Both the position numbers and the translations under genes were made by a program. A stretch of DNA of 64,000 nt, from contig NZ_JAFJSY010000011.1 in assembly GCF_019857225.1 (NCBI RefSeq), positions 124,001-188,000 of the forward strand, in the 5' to 3' direction. Position 1 is the first letter of the stretch, and each line of letters starts with the position of its first letter. The notes beneath the pieces were generated by a model. It was not told where the DNA came from, did no database searches, and worked only from the letters and a program-made list of their open reading frames with translations. Shown here one piece after another: positions 10,213 through 19,024 of the stretch. The DNA comes from Streptomyces plumbidurans. Lineage in GTDB: Bacteria > Actinomycetota > Actinomycetes > Streptomycetales > Streptomycetaceae.

Positions 10213-10234
10213 TGCTACACGCGTAGAGTTGACA
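10213..10234 (-). promoter_or_regulatory. Candidate operator/promoter motif upstream of the ABC ATPase
   Basis: The + strand reads CTACACGCGTAGAGTTGACA here. The core CGCGTAGA recurs at 11475-11486 upstream of the BMP lipoprotein gene. A shared factor controlling both transcripts is possible, but the match is short. Confidence 0.3.
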
Positions 10235-10243
10235 CATTGTTAT

Positions 10244-10283
10244 GGCTCGGCGAGGGGGTTGTCACCAGCCCCTTCGCCGAGCC
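10244..10283 (-). terminator. Hairpin between BMP lipoprotein and ABC ATPase genes
   Basis: GGCTCGGCGAGGGG pairs with CCCCTTCGCCGAGCC (one bulged base) around a short loop, starting 23 bp after the lipoprotein stop. A partial terminator here would let the binding protein be made in excess over the membrane components, as is common for ABC importers. Confidence 0.65.
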
Positions 10284-10306
10284 GTGGTCCGGCGGGAACC
10301 GTCAGG

Positions 10307-11365
10307 TCACGGAGTGGTCTTGACCTTGATGGAACCGTCGACGATCTTCTTCTTGGCCGCGTCCAGCTTCGGCTGGATGTCATTGATGAAGCCACCGCTG
10401 GTGGCCAGCTTCACGCCGCCCTTGGAGAGCGAGTAGACCTGGTTGCCGGTCAGCGGCTTGCCGTCGTGCACCGACTTGATGAAGTCGAAGACGCCGACGT
10501 CCACGTTCTTGACCATCGAGGTCAGGATCGAGCTCTTGTAGGCGGCCAGACCCGGGATGTTGTACTGGTCGGAGTCCACGCCGATGGCCCAGGCGCCCTT
10601 GACGCCGTGGACGGCCTCGATCGCGCCGTTGCCGGAGGAGCCGGCCGCCGTGTAGATGACGTCGGTGCCCTTGTCGAGCATGCCCTGCGCGGCCTCCTTG
10701 CCCTTGTCGGGGCTGGAGAAGCCGGAGAGGTCGGAGCCGTGCGTCAGGTACTGCACGTCGACCTTGACCTTGGAGTTGGTGTCCTTGACGCCCTGGACGT
10801 AACCCGCCTCGAACTTCTTGATCAGCGGGGTGTCGACACCGCCGATGAAGCCGACGTGGTTCTTCTTGGTCTTCAGCGCCGCGGCGACACCGGCCAGGTA
10901 CGAGCCCTGCTCCTCGGTGAAGGTGATGCTGTCGACGTTCTTGGCGTTCACCACCGAGTCGACGATGCCGAAGCTGACCTTCGGGTACTTCGTGGCGACC
11001 TTCTGCATCGAGGTGGCGTAGGAGAAGCCGACGGCGACGATGGGGTTGTAGCCGGCGTCCGCCAGGTCGGTCAGGCGCTGCTCGCGGTCGGCCTCGGTGT
11101 CGGAGGTCTTGGCGGTCAGCTCCTTGATCGAGCCGCCGAACTGGGACTTGGCCTTGTCGGCGCCGCGGGCGGCGGAGTCGTTGAAGGAACGGTCTCCGCG
11201 GCCGCCGACGTCGTAGGCGAGGCCGATCTTGATGCCCTTGCCGCCGCCGGAGGAGGCGGACGAGGAGCTGTCACTGTCGGACGAGGTGCTGCCACATGCT
11301 GTGGCAGACAGTGCGAGAGCTGCGGTGGCGATACACGCAGCGGAAAGCTTGGCTACCCGGCGCAC
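10307..11365 (-). CDS. BMP family lipoprotein, nucleoside ABC transporter substrate-binding protein
   Basis: The extracytoplasmic binding component of the nucleoside importer, anchored by lipidation. Residues 1-25 form a lipoprotein signal (RR, hydrophobic stretch, LSATAC with Cys 24 as the lipidated residue). The mature part is a PnrA/BMP-fold protein: KIGLAYDVGGRGDRSFNDSAARGADKA, then EQGSYLAGVAAALKTKKNHVGFIGG and IYTAAGSSGNGAIEAV are family signatures. Length (352) is normal. GTG at 11365 has AGGAG eight bases upstream. It is separated from the ATPase by about 165 bp with a hairpin, so it probably has its own promoter and is partly cotranscribed with the rest. Confidence 0.95.
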   Translation of the reverse strand: MRRVAKLSAACIATAALALSATACGSTSSDSDSSSSASSGGGKGIKIGLAYDVGGRGDRSFNDSAARGADKAKSQFGGSIKELTAKTSDTEADREQRLTDLADAGYNPIVAVGFSYATSMQKVATKYPKVSFGIVDSVVNAKNVDSITFTEEQGSYLAGVAAALKTKKNHVGFIGGVDTPLIKKFEAGYVQGVKDTNSKVKVDVQYLTHGSDLSGFSSPDKGKEAAQGMLDKGTDVIYTAAGSSGNGAIEAVHGVKGAWAIGVDSDQYNIPGLAAYKSSILTSMVKNVDVGVFDFIKSVHDGKPLTGNQVYSLSKGGVKLATSGGFINDIQPKLDAAKKKIVDGSIKVKTTP

Positions 11366-11470
11366 GGGAAGGCTCCTTCACCTGACCTGAGCGCCTCGTC
11401 GGCGCTTGATGTGAGCACCATGCCAGTGCTCGAGCCGGAACGCCCCGGCGGCGTTGGCTTCGCGGCATCG

Positions 11471-11488
11471 TAACGCGCGTAGATGTCA
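11471..11488 (-). promoter_or_regulatory. Candidate operator upstream of the BMP lipoprotein gene
   Basis: Contains CGCGTAGA followed by TGTCAG (+ strand), resembling the motif before the ATPase gene. It lies about 105 bp upstream of the lipoprotein start. Confidence 0.3.
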
Positions 11489-11620
11489 GAAAAACACCTC
11501 TCGCGAAGCCGTTATCGATTCGAGGCAAACACCGTCTGAACTCGGGACCTTGCGGCCTCGAACCGATCATTTCGAAGGGTGAACGAATGGCTTACAACCG
11601 TGTTGCGCCGGACGGCGGAA

Positions 11621-11638
11621 CGGCCCCCGCGGGGGCCG
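11621..11638 (-). terminator. GC hairpin downstream of the M20 amidohydrolase
   Basis: The sequence CGGCCCCCGCGGGGGCCG is a perfect 18-bp palindrome 13 bp past the stop codon of the amidohydrolase gene. No U-tract follows on the transcribed strand. Confidence 0.5.
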
Positions 11639-11651
11639 CCCGACCGGGGGT

Positions 11652-12875
11652 TCAGTTACCGGCCGCGTCCAGCAGAGCCGCCGCCGTGAACAGCTCCACG
11701 CCCACGGTGATCGCCGACTCGTCGGCGTCGAAGTCGCCCTGGTGCAGGTCACGCACCGTGCGCTCGCCCGGGGTGCGCACGCCGAGCCGGGCCATGGCGC
11801 CGGGCACCTGCTCCAGATACCAGGAGAAGTCCTCGCCGCCGAGGCTCTGCTCGGTGCCCTCCACGGACTGCGCGCCGCGCCGCGCGGTCATGGCGTCGCG
11901 CAGCAGGTCGGTCACGTCGGGGTCGTTGACGACCGGCGGGACTCCGCGCACGTAGTTGATCTCCGGCTTCGCGCCGTGCAGGTTGGCGATCTCGTCGATG
12001 GCGGCGACAACCATGTCCGGGGCCTGCCGCCAGGCGTCGATGTCGAGGCAGCGGACCGTGCCGGACAGCTCGGCGTGCTGCGGGATGACGTTCGGGGCGT
12101 GCCCGGACTCGATCCGGCCCCAGGTGACGGCGAGCCCGCTGCGGGTGTCCACCCGACGGGCGACCAGCGCGGGTACGTCGGTGACGACGCGGGCGGCGGC
12201 GGTGACCAGGTCGGTGGTCAGATGGGGGCGCGCCGTGTGGCCGCCGGGGCCGTCGAGGCCGACCTCCAGGCGGTCGCAGGCGGAGGTGATGGCGCCCTGC
12301 CGCAGGCCGATGCGCCCGACGTCCACCCGGGGGTCGCAGTGCACGGCGATCATCCGGCCCACCCCGTCCAGCACCCCGCACTCGATGGCGTCGGCGGCGC
12401 CGCCGGGCAGGACCTCCTCGGCCGGCTGGAAGACGAGCCGGACCGGCCGGGGCAGCAGGCCGCGCCGGTGCAGGTCGGCGAGGACGAGACCGGCGCCCAG
12501 GACCACGGTGGTGTGCACGTCGTGACCGCAGGCGTGGGCCCGGTCGGGCACGGTGGAGCGGTAGGCGCACTCGCTCTTGGTGTCGGGGATGGGCAGGCCG
12601 TCGATGTCGGCGCGCAGACCCAGCATGGGCCGCCCGCCGTCCCACTCTCCGATGTCGCACACGAGCCCGGTACCGGTGGCGAGCACCCGCGGCGCTAGGC
12701 CTGCCGCCTCCAGCCGCGCCTTGATCGCGGCGGTGGTGCGGAACTCCTGGTTGCCCAGTTCGGGGTGCATGTGCAGGTCGCGCCGGAACGCCACGAGTTC
12801 GGCACGCAGCTCTTCGGGCAGCGTGCCGGGGAGCGCGGCTTCCCCGGGAAGGTCGACCTCGGGCTCGTCAGACAT
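11652..12875 (-). CDS. M20 family amidohydrolase (aminoacylase/hippurate hydrolase-like)
   Basis: A metal-dependent hydrolase of N-acyl amino acids or related amides. The protein (407 residues) has the M20D pattern: FRRDLHMHPELGNQEF near residue 40, GLRADIDGLPI, HACGHDVHTTVVLGAG with metal ligands, FQPAEEVLPGGAADAIE with the catalytic Glu, and a C-terminal EDFSWYLEQVPGAMARLGVR ligand block. The dimerisation domain is around residues 190-300. ATG at 12875 is preferred over GTG at 12887 because GAGGGTG lies eight bases before it. It is transcribed toward the BMP gene but 286 bp away, so cotranscription is uncertain. Confidence 0.93.
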   Translation of the reverse strand: MSDEPEVDLPGEAALPGTLPEELRAELVAFRRDLHMHPELGNQEFRTTAAIKARLEAAGLAPRVLATGTGLVCDIGEWDGGRPMLGLRADIDGLPIPDTKSECAYRSTVPDRAHACGHDVHTTVVLGAGLVLADLHRRGLLPRPVRLVFQPAEEVLPGGAADAIECGVLDGVGRMIAVHCDPRVDVGRIGLRQGAITSACDRLEVGLDGPGGHTARPHLTTDLVTAAARVVTDVPALVARRVDTRSGLAVTWGRIESGHAPNVIPQHAELSGTVRCLDIDAWRQAPDMVVAAIDEIANLHGAKPEINYVRGVPPVVNDPDVTDLLRDAMTARRGAQSVEGTEQSLGGEDFSWYLEQVPGAMARLGVRTPGERTVRDLHQGDFDADESAITVGVELFTAAALLDAAGN

Positions 12876-13092
12876 CAGTTGCTTCACCCTCTAAAGCGTA
12901 GGACGCCGGGGTGGCCAACTGACCCTCGATCAACAAAAGTTCAACCCCTCAGGGGAAGAAAATCTGGCCGCTCGACGCATAGCTGTGTGTAGAGATGGGT
13001 AAACTTGTCTTTTCTCTACGCATACCACGCTCGGCGCGGCCACGGCGGTTCTGGTCCACCTGTCGGAACGGCCGCTTCTGTCCGGCGGCCGC

Positions 13093-14199
13093 TCAGGCCG
13101 CCGTCACCGCCGACAGCCGGGTGACGTCCCGGGCCGTTCCCGTGACTCCCGACAGGAAGCCCTGCGCCCGGGGGGAGGCGTTGTCCGTGAGCCAGGCGGG
13201 GTCGATGTCGCAGACGGCGACGCGGACCTCCGTACCGGCCAGGGCAAGGGGGAGGGTGTGGACGACCGTGGAGGGGAAGCTGAGGATCGTCCGGCCGATG
13301 GGGCCGCGGCGGGCGATCAGCTCCAGCGGGAGGTCGGGGCGGACGATCTCCAGGCCGGTCTCGGTGGCCAGCCGGTGGAGCTTGTCCGTGCTCTCGCGGC
13401 GGTGGGCGAAGTAGCGGGTGACGCCGTGCGCCTTGGCCAGGGTGCGGACGGCCTCCAGATAGTGGTCGCCGTCGACCACGCCGGTCTCCACCAGCGAGGT
13501 GCCCACCATGTCCGCGGTCCTGGTGATGCGGGGCGGGCCGAAGCGGGCCCGGGTCCAGGCGAAGTCGTTCGCCGTCACGGTCACCCCTTCCGGCCGCTCG
13601 TCCACCGGCATCGAGGAGAAGATCTCCACGTGCCGCTTGGCGCCGGGGGTCAGCCGGCGGCGGGCCGAGGAGGAGACGGGCGCGAAGATCAGGTCCCGGG
13701 CGCCGGGGCGGCCGCCCTTGCGGTGCCAGCGCACCAGGCGCTCCCCACGGGCGAGCTGCGCGACGAACTCCATCGTGGCCGTGCCGTCGTCGACCACGAC
13801 GAGGTCACGCGCCCTGGTGATGGTCAGCAGCAGCTGGACGTAGCGGGAGAAGGGGTCGCCCATCACGACCCGGCGCGCCCTGCGCAGCAGCGGTGTCAGA
13901 CCGCCGATGGTCTGGAAGGGGGCGCCCGGGCCGCCGCGCGCCTCCTCCCAGCGGACCTCGTACCCCTCGTCCCGGGCCAGCTCCGCCATCCGGCGCAGCT
14001 GGCCTCGGGTCATGGGGTCGTTCGGGGACAGCACGACGAGCGTGAGAGCCGGTGCGTCACCGGCCGCGCGTCCCGCGTCGGATGCCTCCGCGGCCACGGG
14101 GGCATGGAGGTGCGCCCACTCCAGCACGTTGAGCAGCTGTACCGGGCTCTCGACGAAGGCGAGAGTGTGGGTGCCGGCTGACCCGGCGCGGGGGCTCAT
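13093..14199 (-). CDS. Putative CMP-sugar-dependent glycosyltransferase (GT52/polysialyltransferase-like)
   Basis: A 368-residue protein with no TM segment. HTLAFVESPVQLLNVLEWA at the N-terminus and VVVDDGTATMEFVAQL around residue 135 match the D-D-G acceptor/base motif seen in bacterial sialyltransferases of GT52 and GT38. A FAHRRESTDKL segment in the second half corresponds to the CMP-binding H-containing motif, here HR rather than HP. It is the last gene of an operon with NeuB-like, CMP-sugar synthetase/phosphatase and another transferase gene, so its likely donor is CMP-Kdn or a related nonulosonic acid. Role inferred from motifs and neighbours. Confidence 0.7.
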   Translation of the reverse strand: MSPRAGSAGTHTLAFVESPVQLLNVLEWAHLHAPVAAEASDAGRAAGDAPALTLVVLSPNDPMTRGQLRRMAELARDEGYEVRWEEARGGPGAPFQTIGGLTPLLRRARRVVMGDPFSRYVQLLLTITRARDLVVVDDGTATMEFVAQLARGERLVRWHRKGGRPGARDLIFAPVSSSARRRLTPGAKRHVEIFSSMPVDERPEGVTVTANDFAWTRARFGPPRITRTADMVGTSLVETGVVDGDHYLEAVRTLAKAHGVTRYFAHRRESTDKLHRLATETGLEIVRPDLPLELIARRGPIGRTILSFPSTVVHTLPLALAGTEVRVAVCDIDPAWLTDNASPRAQGFLSGVTGTARDVTRLSAVTAA

Positions 14200-14239
14200 C
14201 TACGTACGACCGTCCCGTCGTAGAGCGATATCGGAGGTG

Positions 14240-15181
14240 TCAGACCGCGACCGGCTCGCCCGCGGCGGCGGCGATCTCCGCCTCGGCGACGACGCCCGCG
14301 ACACGGCGCAGCTTCTTCATGGGGCCGAGCTCGGAGTCGTAGACCTTCTTGACGCCGTCGCCGAGGGAGGCCTCGATGGTGCGGATGTCGCGGACCAGGC
14401 GCGTGAGGCCCTGCGGCTCGACGGAGGCGGCCTGGTCGGAGCCCCACATCGCGCGGTCCAGGGTGATGTGACGCTCGACGAAGGTGGCGCCGAGGGCGAC
14501 GGCGGCGAGGGTGGTCTGCAGGCCGGTCTCGTGGCCGGAGTAGCCGATCGGGACGTTCGGGTACTCCTCCTGCAGCGTGTTGATCACGCGCAGGTTGAGC
14601 TCCTCGGACTTCGCCGGGTAGGTCGAAGTGGCGTGGCACAGCAGGATGTTGTCGCTGCCGAGGACCTCGACCGCGTGGCGGATCTGCTTCGGGGTCGACA
14701 TGCCGGAGGACAGGATGACCGTGCGGCCGGTCGCGCGCATCGCGCGCAGCAGCTCGTCGTCGGTCAGGGACGCGGAGGCGACCTTGTGGGCGGGGACGTC
14801 GAACTTCTCCAGGAAGGCGACGGCCTCGGTGTCCCACGGGGAGGCGAACCAGGCGATCCCCTTCTCCTTGCAGTACTCGTCGATCTGGCGGTACTCGTCC
14901 TCGCCGAACTCCACGCGGTGGCGGTAGTCGATGTAGGTCATCCGGCCCCAGGGGGTGTCGCGCTCGATGTCCCACTGGTCGCGCGGGGTGCAGATCTCGG
15001 GGGTGCGCTTCTGGAACTTCACGGCGTCGCAGCCGGCTTCGGCGGCCACGTCGATGAGCTTGAACGCGTTCTCCAGCTCGCCGTTGTGGTTGATGCCGAT
15101 CTCGCCGCAGATGTAGACCGGCTGGCCCGGTCCGGCAAGGCGCGAGGAACCGAACTTACGCAGGCGGGAGTTGGTGCTCAT
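14240..15181 (-). CDS. NeuB-like nonulosonic acid (Kdn/sialic acid) synthase
   Basis: Condenses phosphoenolpyruvate with a hexose or N-acyl-hexosamine (phosphate) to give a nine-carbon nonulosonic acid. The 313-residue protein shows YICGEIGINHNG, CDAVKFQKRTPE, SSGMSTPKQI and ATFVERHITLDRAMWGSDQAASVEP, all NeuB TIM-barrel signatures. It stops about 30 to 40 residues short of typical NeuB and lacks the C-terminal SAF antifreeze-like domain. A domain-poor NeuB next to a CMP-transferase/phosphatase fusion fits a Kdn-9-phosphate route. It begins 13 bp after the synthetase stop and belongs to the same operon. Confidence 0.9.
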   Translation of the reverse strand: MSTNSRLRKFGSSRLAGPGQPVYICGEIGINHNGELENAFKLIDVAAEAGCDAVKFQKRTPEICTPRDQWDIERDTPWGRMTYIDYRHRVEFGEDEYRQIDEYCKEKGIAWFASPWDTEAVAFLEKFDVPAHKVASASLTDDELLRAMRATGRTVILSSGMSTPKQIRHAVEVLGSDNILLCHATSTYPAKSEELNLRVINTLQEEYPNVPIGYSGHETGLQTTLAAVALGATFVERHITLDRAMWGSDQAASVEPQGLTRLVRDIRTIEASLGDGVKKVYDSELGPMKKLRRVAGVVAEAEIAAAAGEPVAV

Positions 15182-15194
15182 GGCAGAACTGTCC

Positions 15195-16460
15195 TTACTT
15201 GGTTAGGGAGTCGAGAGAGGGGCCGAGGATCCAGCTGGCGATCTCTCGGATCGCGCCGTCGCCACCGGGGACGGTGGTGACCGCACGGGCGGCGCCGCGT
15301 ACCACGTCGTGGGCGCTCGCGACCGCCACGGGCCAGCCCACGAGGGCGAAGCACGGGAGGTCGTTGACGTCGTTGCCGACGTAGAGCACGCGCTCGGGCG
15401 CGATGCCCTGCTCCTCGCACCACTGCTTCAGTGCGAGGTCCTTCCGGTCGATGCCGTGCAGGACCGGGATCTGCAGCTTCCGGGCCCGTGCGGCGACGAC
15501 CGGGTTCTTCTCCGTGGAGAGGACCAGCATGTCCAGCCCGCTCCTGCGCAGGGCGGCGATGCCGAGGCCGTCCCCGCGGTGCACGGAGACGAACTCCTTT
15601 CCGTCGGAGTCGATCAGCACCCGGTCGTCTGTCTGGGTGCCGTCGAAGTCCAGTACGACCGCGTCGATGTCGTCGGCGGTCGGCAGCGAACCGGGGCGGT
15701 CCGCGTCGAAGAGGGGGGCCAGCGCGCGGGCGCGGGCCAGGTCGTGCGGGTCGTCGATCTCCAGCACGCGCGCGGGGTCGGTGCGGACCAGTTCGGTGCG
15801 GCCGAAGAAGCGGTGCTGGTGCTTGCGGAAGCCGGCCGCGTCCATGCCGTAGACCGCGCCGGTCTCCAGGAAGTCCTGCGGGCGGTCCTGGCGGCGCGGC
15901 CTGAACGACTTGTCGTGGTTGATGCCGTAGCCGCCGCCGGTGGCCGCGTCGGCCTCCGCGACGCTGCCCGCGGTGACCTCGTCGTCCGCGTCGCGCCACA
16001 CGAAGCCGTGGAAGGGGGCCACGGTGTGGGCGGTGTCGGCGCCGTTGTGCGCGACGGCCTCGACGACGCCGTCCACGTCCTCGCGGACGATGAAGGGGCT
16101 GGTGCACTGCACCAGCAGCACCACGTCCACGGGCGAGCCGTGCAGCGCCTCGTGGGCGTCCATCGCGTGCAGCACGGCCGCCTCGGAGGTCGCCGTGTCC
16201 CCGGCGATGGCCGCGGGCCGCAGCACGATCTCGGCGCCCGCCTCGCGGGCCGCCGCGGCGATGGCCTGGTCGTCGGTGGACACCACGACATCGGTCACCA
16301 GCCGGGACGCCCGGCACTCACGCACCGCCCGCGCCACCAGCGGCACACCGCCGACGGGCAGCAGATTCTTCGCGGGCACACCCTTGGAGCCGCCGCGCGC
16401 GGGGATCACCGCGAGCACCCGGCGCATCGAAGCGCCTTGGCCCGCTTGCGGGTTGGACAT
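15195..16460 (-). CDS. CMP-nonulosonate cytidylyltransferase fused to KdsC-like HAD phosphatase
   Basis: Bifunctional 421-residue enzyme. Residues about 12-230 form a NeuA-type CMP-sugar synthetase (VIPARGGSKGVPAKNL, VVSTDDQAIAAAA, CTSPFI). Residues about 245-415 form a KdsC-like HAD phosphatase (VVLDFDGTQTDD nucleophile motif, LSTEKNPVV, YVGNDVNDLPC). The HAD part could remove the 9-phosphate from Kdn-9-P before the N-terminal domain activates it with CTP. ATG at 16460 has GGAG eight bases upstream; twelve more codons upstream lack a ribosome site. Same operon as the NeuB-like gene. Such fusions are known in other bacteria with nonulosonic acids. Confidence 0.92.
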   Translation of the reverse strand: MSNPQAGQGASMRRVLAVIPARGGSKGVPAKNLLPVGGVPLVARAVRECRASRLVTDVVVSTDDQAIAAAAREAGAEIVLRPAAIAGDTATSEAAVLHAMDAHEALHGSPVDVVLLVQCTSPFIVREDVDGVVEAVAHNGADTAHTVAPFHGFVWRDADDEVTAGSVAEADAATGGGYGINHDKSFRPRRQDRPQDFLETGAVYGMDAAGFRKHQHRFFGRTELVRTDPARVLEIDDPHDLARARALAPLFDADRPGSLPTADDIDAVVLDFDGTQTDDRVLIDSDGKEFVSVHRGDGLGIAALRRSGLDMLVLSTEKNPVVAARARKLQIPVLHGIDRKDLALKQWCEEQGIAPERVLYVGNDVNDLPCFALVGWPVAVASAHDVVRGAARAVTTVPGGDGAIREIASWILGPSLDSLTK

Positions 16461-16492
16461 GGGTTCAGCTCCTTGAAGTGGGATCGTGCGGC

Positions 16493-17839
16493 TCACAGCT
16501 CCCCCATCCGCCGGATGACGGGCGCCACCCGCTGCACCCCGTGCCGATACGCCCCCCGAGCGGCCCGGCGCACTATCTGCCGAACGGGCCCCGGCTCCTT
16601 GTCGGCGGAGGGTGCCCCCGGCAACACGCTGCCGTCGGGGCCGAGGTGGTGGCGGGCGAGGATGCCGGGCAGATAGCCGGGCGCGGTCGCGGGTGTGTAG
16701 TAGGGGGTCAGCGGCGGCAGGCCACCGGGTTGCGCCAGCAGCTTGGCGATGCGCTCGCGGGCCGCGTCGAAGGCGTACGCGTACGATCCGTCGGCCACGA
16801 CGCCTTGCCGCGCCACCCAGTCCGCGTCCGGCACGGGCCGGTGTCCGGCGTCGAGTTGGTCCCAGGAGGCGAGGCAGCCCGAGCCGACGAAGTGGTGGTT
16901 GCCCAGCGTCTCCCGGATGCCCAGGTCGGTCAGGACGACCGTGGGGATACGGCGGTGCAGGGACTCCAGCGCGGCCGTCGAGCTGATGGTGACCAGCAGG
17001 TCGGTGCGGTCGAGGACCTCGCCCATGTGCCCGTACACCAGGCGGAAGTTGGCCGGCGGATCGAGCCGCTGGACCAGCTTCTGGTAGGGCTGCTCCTCGA
17101 TGTGCGTGGTGTGCTCGCCCGGCCGGGAGCGCAGCTTCAGCAGCACCTCGCGGCCGGGGTGCAACTTGGCGTGCTGGATCAGCCGGTTGAGCAGGTAGGT
17201 GCGGTCCTTGCGGCTGTCCGGGACGGACGGCTGCACGGCGAACACCACCGTGTACGGGTCGTGTTCACCTTCGTAGGGCGCGCCGCCGAGGAACGGCAGC
17301 GCCACCTCGGTCACCGACGAGGCGTCGGCGCCCACGCCCTCGTACACGGCCCGGAAACGCTCCGCGTCCTGGCGGGAGTTGGCGAGGACGAGGTCCGCGC
17401 CGTGCCGCAGAAGCAGTCCGTCGGCGAGCTTCTCGTAGACGACGCCGACATAGCCGGTGACGACGACGGGGCGCTCGGCCCGGCTCTCCCACACCCGCTT
17501 GAGCCCGTGCAGCATCGCCTGCACGCCGCCGCCGACGAGCGCGAGCACGACCACGTCGTACGACTCCTCGGCCATGGCCCGCAGGAACTCGACGCTCGTG
17601 ACCTCCCTGAGCGAGTCGGCGCGCACACCGACCTCCGCCAGCTGGCGGGCGGTCGGAGTCGCCCGTCCGCGCAGCAGGAATCCGCTCAACTCGAGACCGA
17701 CTTGCGCGTTCTCGGGAGATACGGCTTCCATGGACGGGCCCGGGGCGATACGAGCCGCGGTCAGCGCACCCCATTTCCAGCGGGTGTCGGAGTCCGCGAG
17801 TACGGCGATTCGCGTGGGCTTCGAGGTACTTGGTGGCAC
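16493..17839 (-). CDS. DUF6716-type putative glycosyltransferase
   Basis: A 448-residue protein with Rossmann-like N-terminus (TRIAVLADSDTRWKWGALTA) and a second half with TVVFAVQPSVPDSRKDRTYLLNRLI, LLKLRSRPGEHTTH and VTISSTAALESLHRRIPTVVL, a GT-B arrangement recalling CDP-glycerol and polysialyl transferases. First gene of the four-gene operon ending at 13093. GTG at 17839 is chosen: it lies seven bases after TAGCGT, a good -10 hexamer, with no ribosome site, so the transcript may be leaderless. An upstream GTG at 17884 would also read in frame. Exact acceptor and donor are unknown. Confidence 0.75.
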   Translation of the reverse strand: MPPSTSKPTRIAVLADSDTRWKWGALTAARIAPGPSMEAVSPENAQVGLELSGFLLRGRATPTARQLAEVGVRADSLREVTSVEFLRAMAEESYDVVVLALVGGGVQAMLHGLKRVWESRAERPVVVTGYVGVVYEKLADGLLLRHGADLVLANSRQDAERFRAVYEGVGADASSVTEVALPFLGGAPYEGEHDPYTVVFAVQPSVPDSRKDRTYLLNRLIQHAKLHPGREVLLKLRSRPGEHTTHIEEQPYQKLVQRLDPPANFRLVYGHMGEVLDRTDLLVTISSTAALESLHRRIPTVVLTDLGIRETLGNHHFVGSGCLASWDQLDAGHRPVPDADWVARQGVVADGSYAYAFDAARERIAKLLAQPGGLPPLTPYYTPATAPGYLPGILARHHLGPDGSVLPGAPSADKEPGPVRQIVRRAARGAYRHGVQRVAPVIRRMGEL

Positions 17840-18037
17840 GTCGAAGACGCTAGGAAGCAATTCCGAGGAGCGGCCCAACCGCACCTCAACAAACGGTTAA
17901 CAACACCCCCCCGAGAACCGAACTGGCTCGCCGAAGCCCCGGAAGTACAGGCGATGCACCGATCCGACACATTGAGTTCACCCTCTGTACGGATACCGTA
18001 AAGTTCCCCCGACGGACGGCCTCCTACGCTTTCGCAC
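17840..18037. promoter_or_regulatory. Divergent promoter region of the glycopolymer locus, mirrored leaderless -10 elements
   Basis: The two divergent GTG starts (17839 on minus, 18038 on plus) are each preceded by a TANNNT hexamer (TAGCGT; TACGCT at 18025-18030) and exactly seven bases (CTTCGAC; TTCGCAC). No Shine-Dalgarno sequence precedes either start. This is the geometry of leaderless transcripts with the G of GTG as +1. No convincing -35 hexamer is visible. Confidence 0.5.
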
Positions 18038-19024
18038 GTGCCAAAGCTTTCCGTCATCGTGCCGTTCTACAACGTGCAGCAATACGCCCCGGACACCCTC
18101 AGAAGTCTTCGGTTGAACGCTCGACAGGATTTCGAGTTCATCCTGGTCGACGACCATTCCAAGGACGAGACTCCGGCCATTCTCGAACGCGCCGCCGAGC
18201 AACTCTCGGACGTGGCGCAGGTGCGCTATATCCGCCATGAGAAGAACGGGGGACTCGCCACCGCGCGCAACACCGGCCTGGACGCGGCGCAGGGCGAGTA
18301 CCTGACGTTCCTGGACGGAGACGACTGGCTGGCCCCCGGCTACTTCGCCGAACTGGTGGGCGCCATCGAGAAGTTGGGCTGCGATTTCGTCCGCACCGAC
18401 CATGTGCAGGCCACCGCACGCGCGCGCAGCGTGCACCGGGTGCCGATCGGCCGCCGCTGGGAGTCCATCGACCCGCGCGCCGCCATCCTGCCCGCCGACC
18501 GCAGCACCTCCGTCGACTACGCCTACGCGTGGGCCGGTGCCTATCACCGCCGGCTGCTCGACAGGGGCCTGCTGCACTTCACCGACGGTCTGCGCACCGC
18601 CGAGGACCGGCCGTGGATCTGGAAGCTGCACCGCGAGGCGGAGTCGTTCGCCGTGGTGAGCCTGCTCGGCGTCTTCTACCGGCGCGGGGTCGCCTCCTCC
18701 CTGACCCAGATCGGCGACGTCCGCCAGCTGGACTTCATCCGCGCCTTCGACCAGGTCATCGAGGAGACCGCGCAGGACCCGGACGCGGACAGGCTGCTGC
18801 CGAAGGCCGTGCGGACGTACTGCGCGATCATCGCCCACCACCTGTCCGACGAGGAGAAATGGGAGCCGTCCGTGCACCGGCAGCTGCGGGCCATGAGCGC
18901 GGCGGCGATCAAGCGCATGCCGCAGGACGCCCTCGGCGACGTGCTCGAGACCATGGACATCCACCGCTCCGCCAAGCTGCGGCGGCTGCGCCGCCGGGCC
19001 ACGACCGCGAAGGCGGCTGCCTGA
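18038..19024 (+). CDS. GT2 family glycosyltransferase
   Basis: A GT-A fold inverting glycosyltransferase of 328 residues. KLSVIVPFYNVQQYAPDTLRSL begins the nucleotide-binding half, FEFILVDDHSKDET carries the first Asp pair, and YLTFLDGDDWLAPGYF holds the DxD metal motif. A basic C-terminus (RRLRRRATTAKAAA) suggests membrane association. GTG start without a ribosome site, seven bases after TACGCT. Its stop overlaps the next start by one base (TGATG), so it is coupled to the polysialyltransferase-like gene. Likely extends or caps the cell-wall glycopolymer. Confidence 0.9.
   Translation: MPKLSVIVPFYNVQQYAPDTLRSLRLNARQDFEFILVDDHSKDETPAILERAAEQLSDVAQVRYIRHEKNGGLATARNTGLDAAQGEYLTFLDGDDWLAPGYFAELVGAIEKLGCDFVRTDHVQATARARSVHRVPIGRRWESIDPRAAILPADRSTSVDYAYAWAGAYHRRLLDRGLLHFTDGLRTAEDRPWIWKLHREAESFAVVSLLGVFYRRGVASSLTQIGDVRQLDFIRAFDQVIEETAQDPDADRLLPKAVRTYCAIIAHHLSDEEKWEPSVHRQLRAMSAAAIKRMPQDALGDVLETMDIHRSAKLRRLRRRATTAKAAA

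Noticed and set aside
12989..13019. GTAGAGA/TCTCTAC inverted repeat as another BlaI dyad
   Set aside because: The arms are 17 bp apart rather than 5, so the geometry is wrong for a BlaI dimer; it may be a weak hairpin after the glycopolymer operon.
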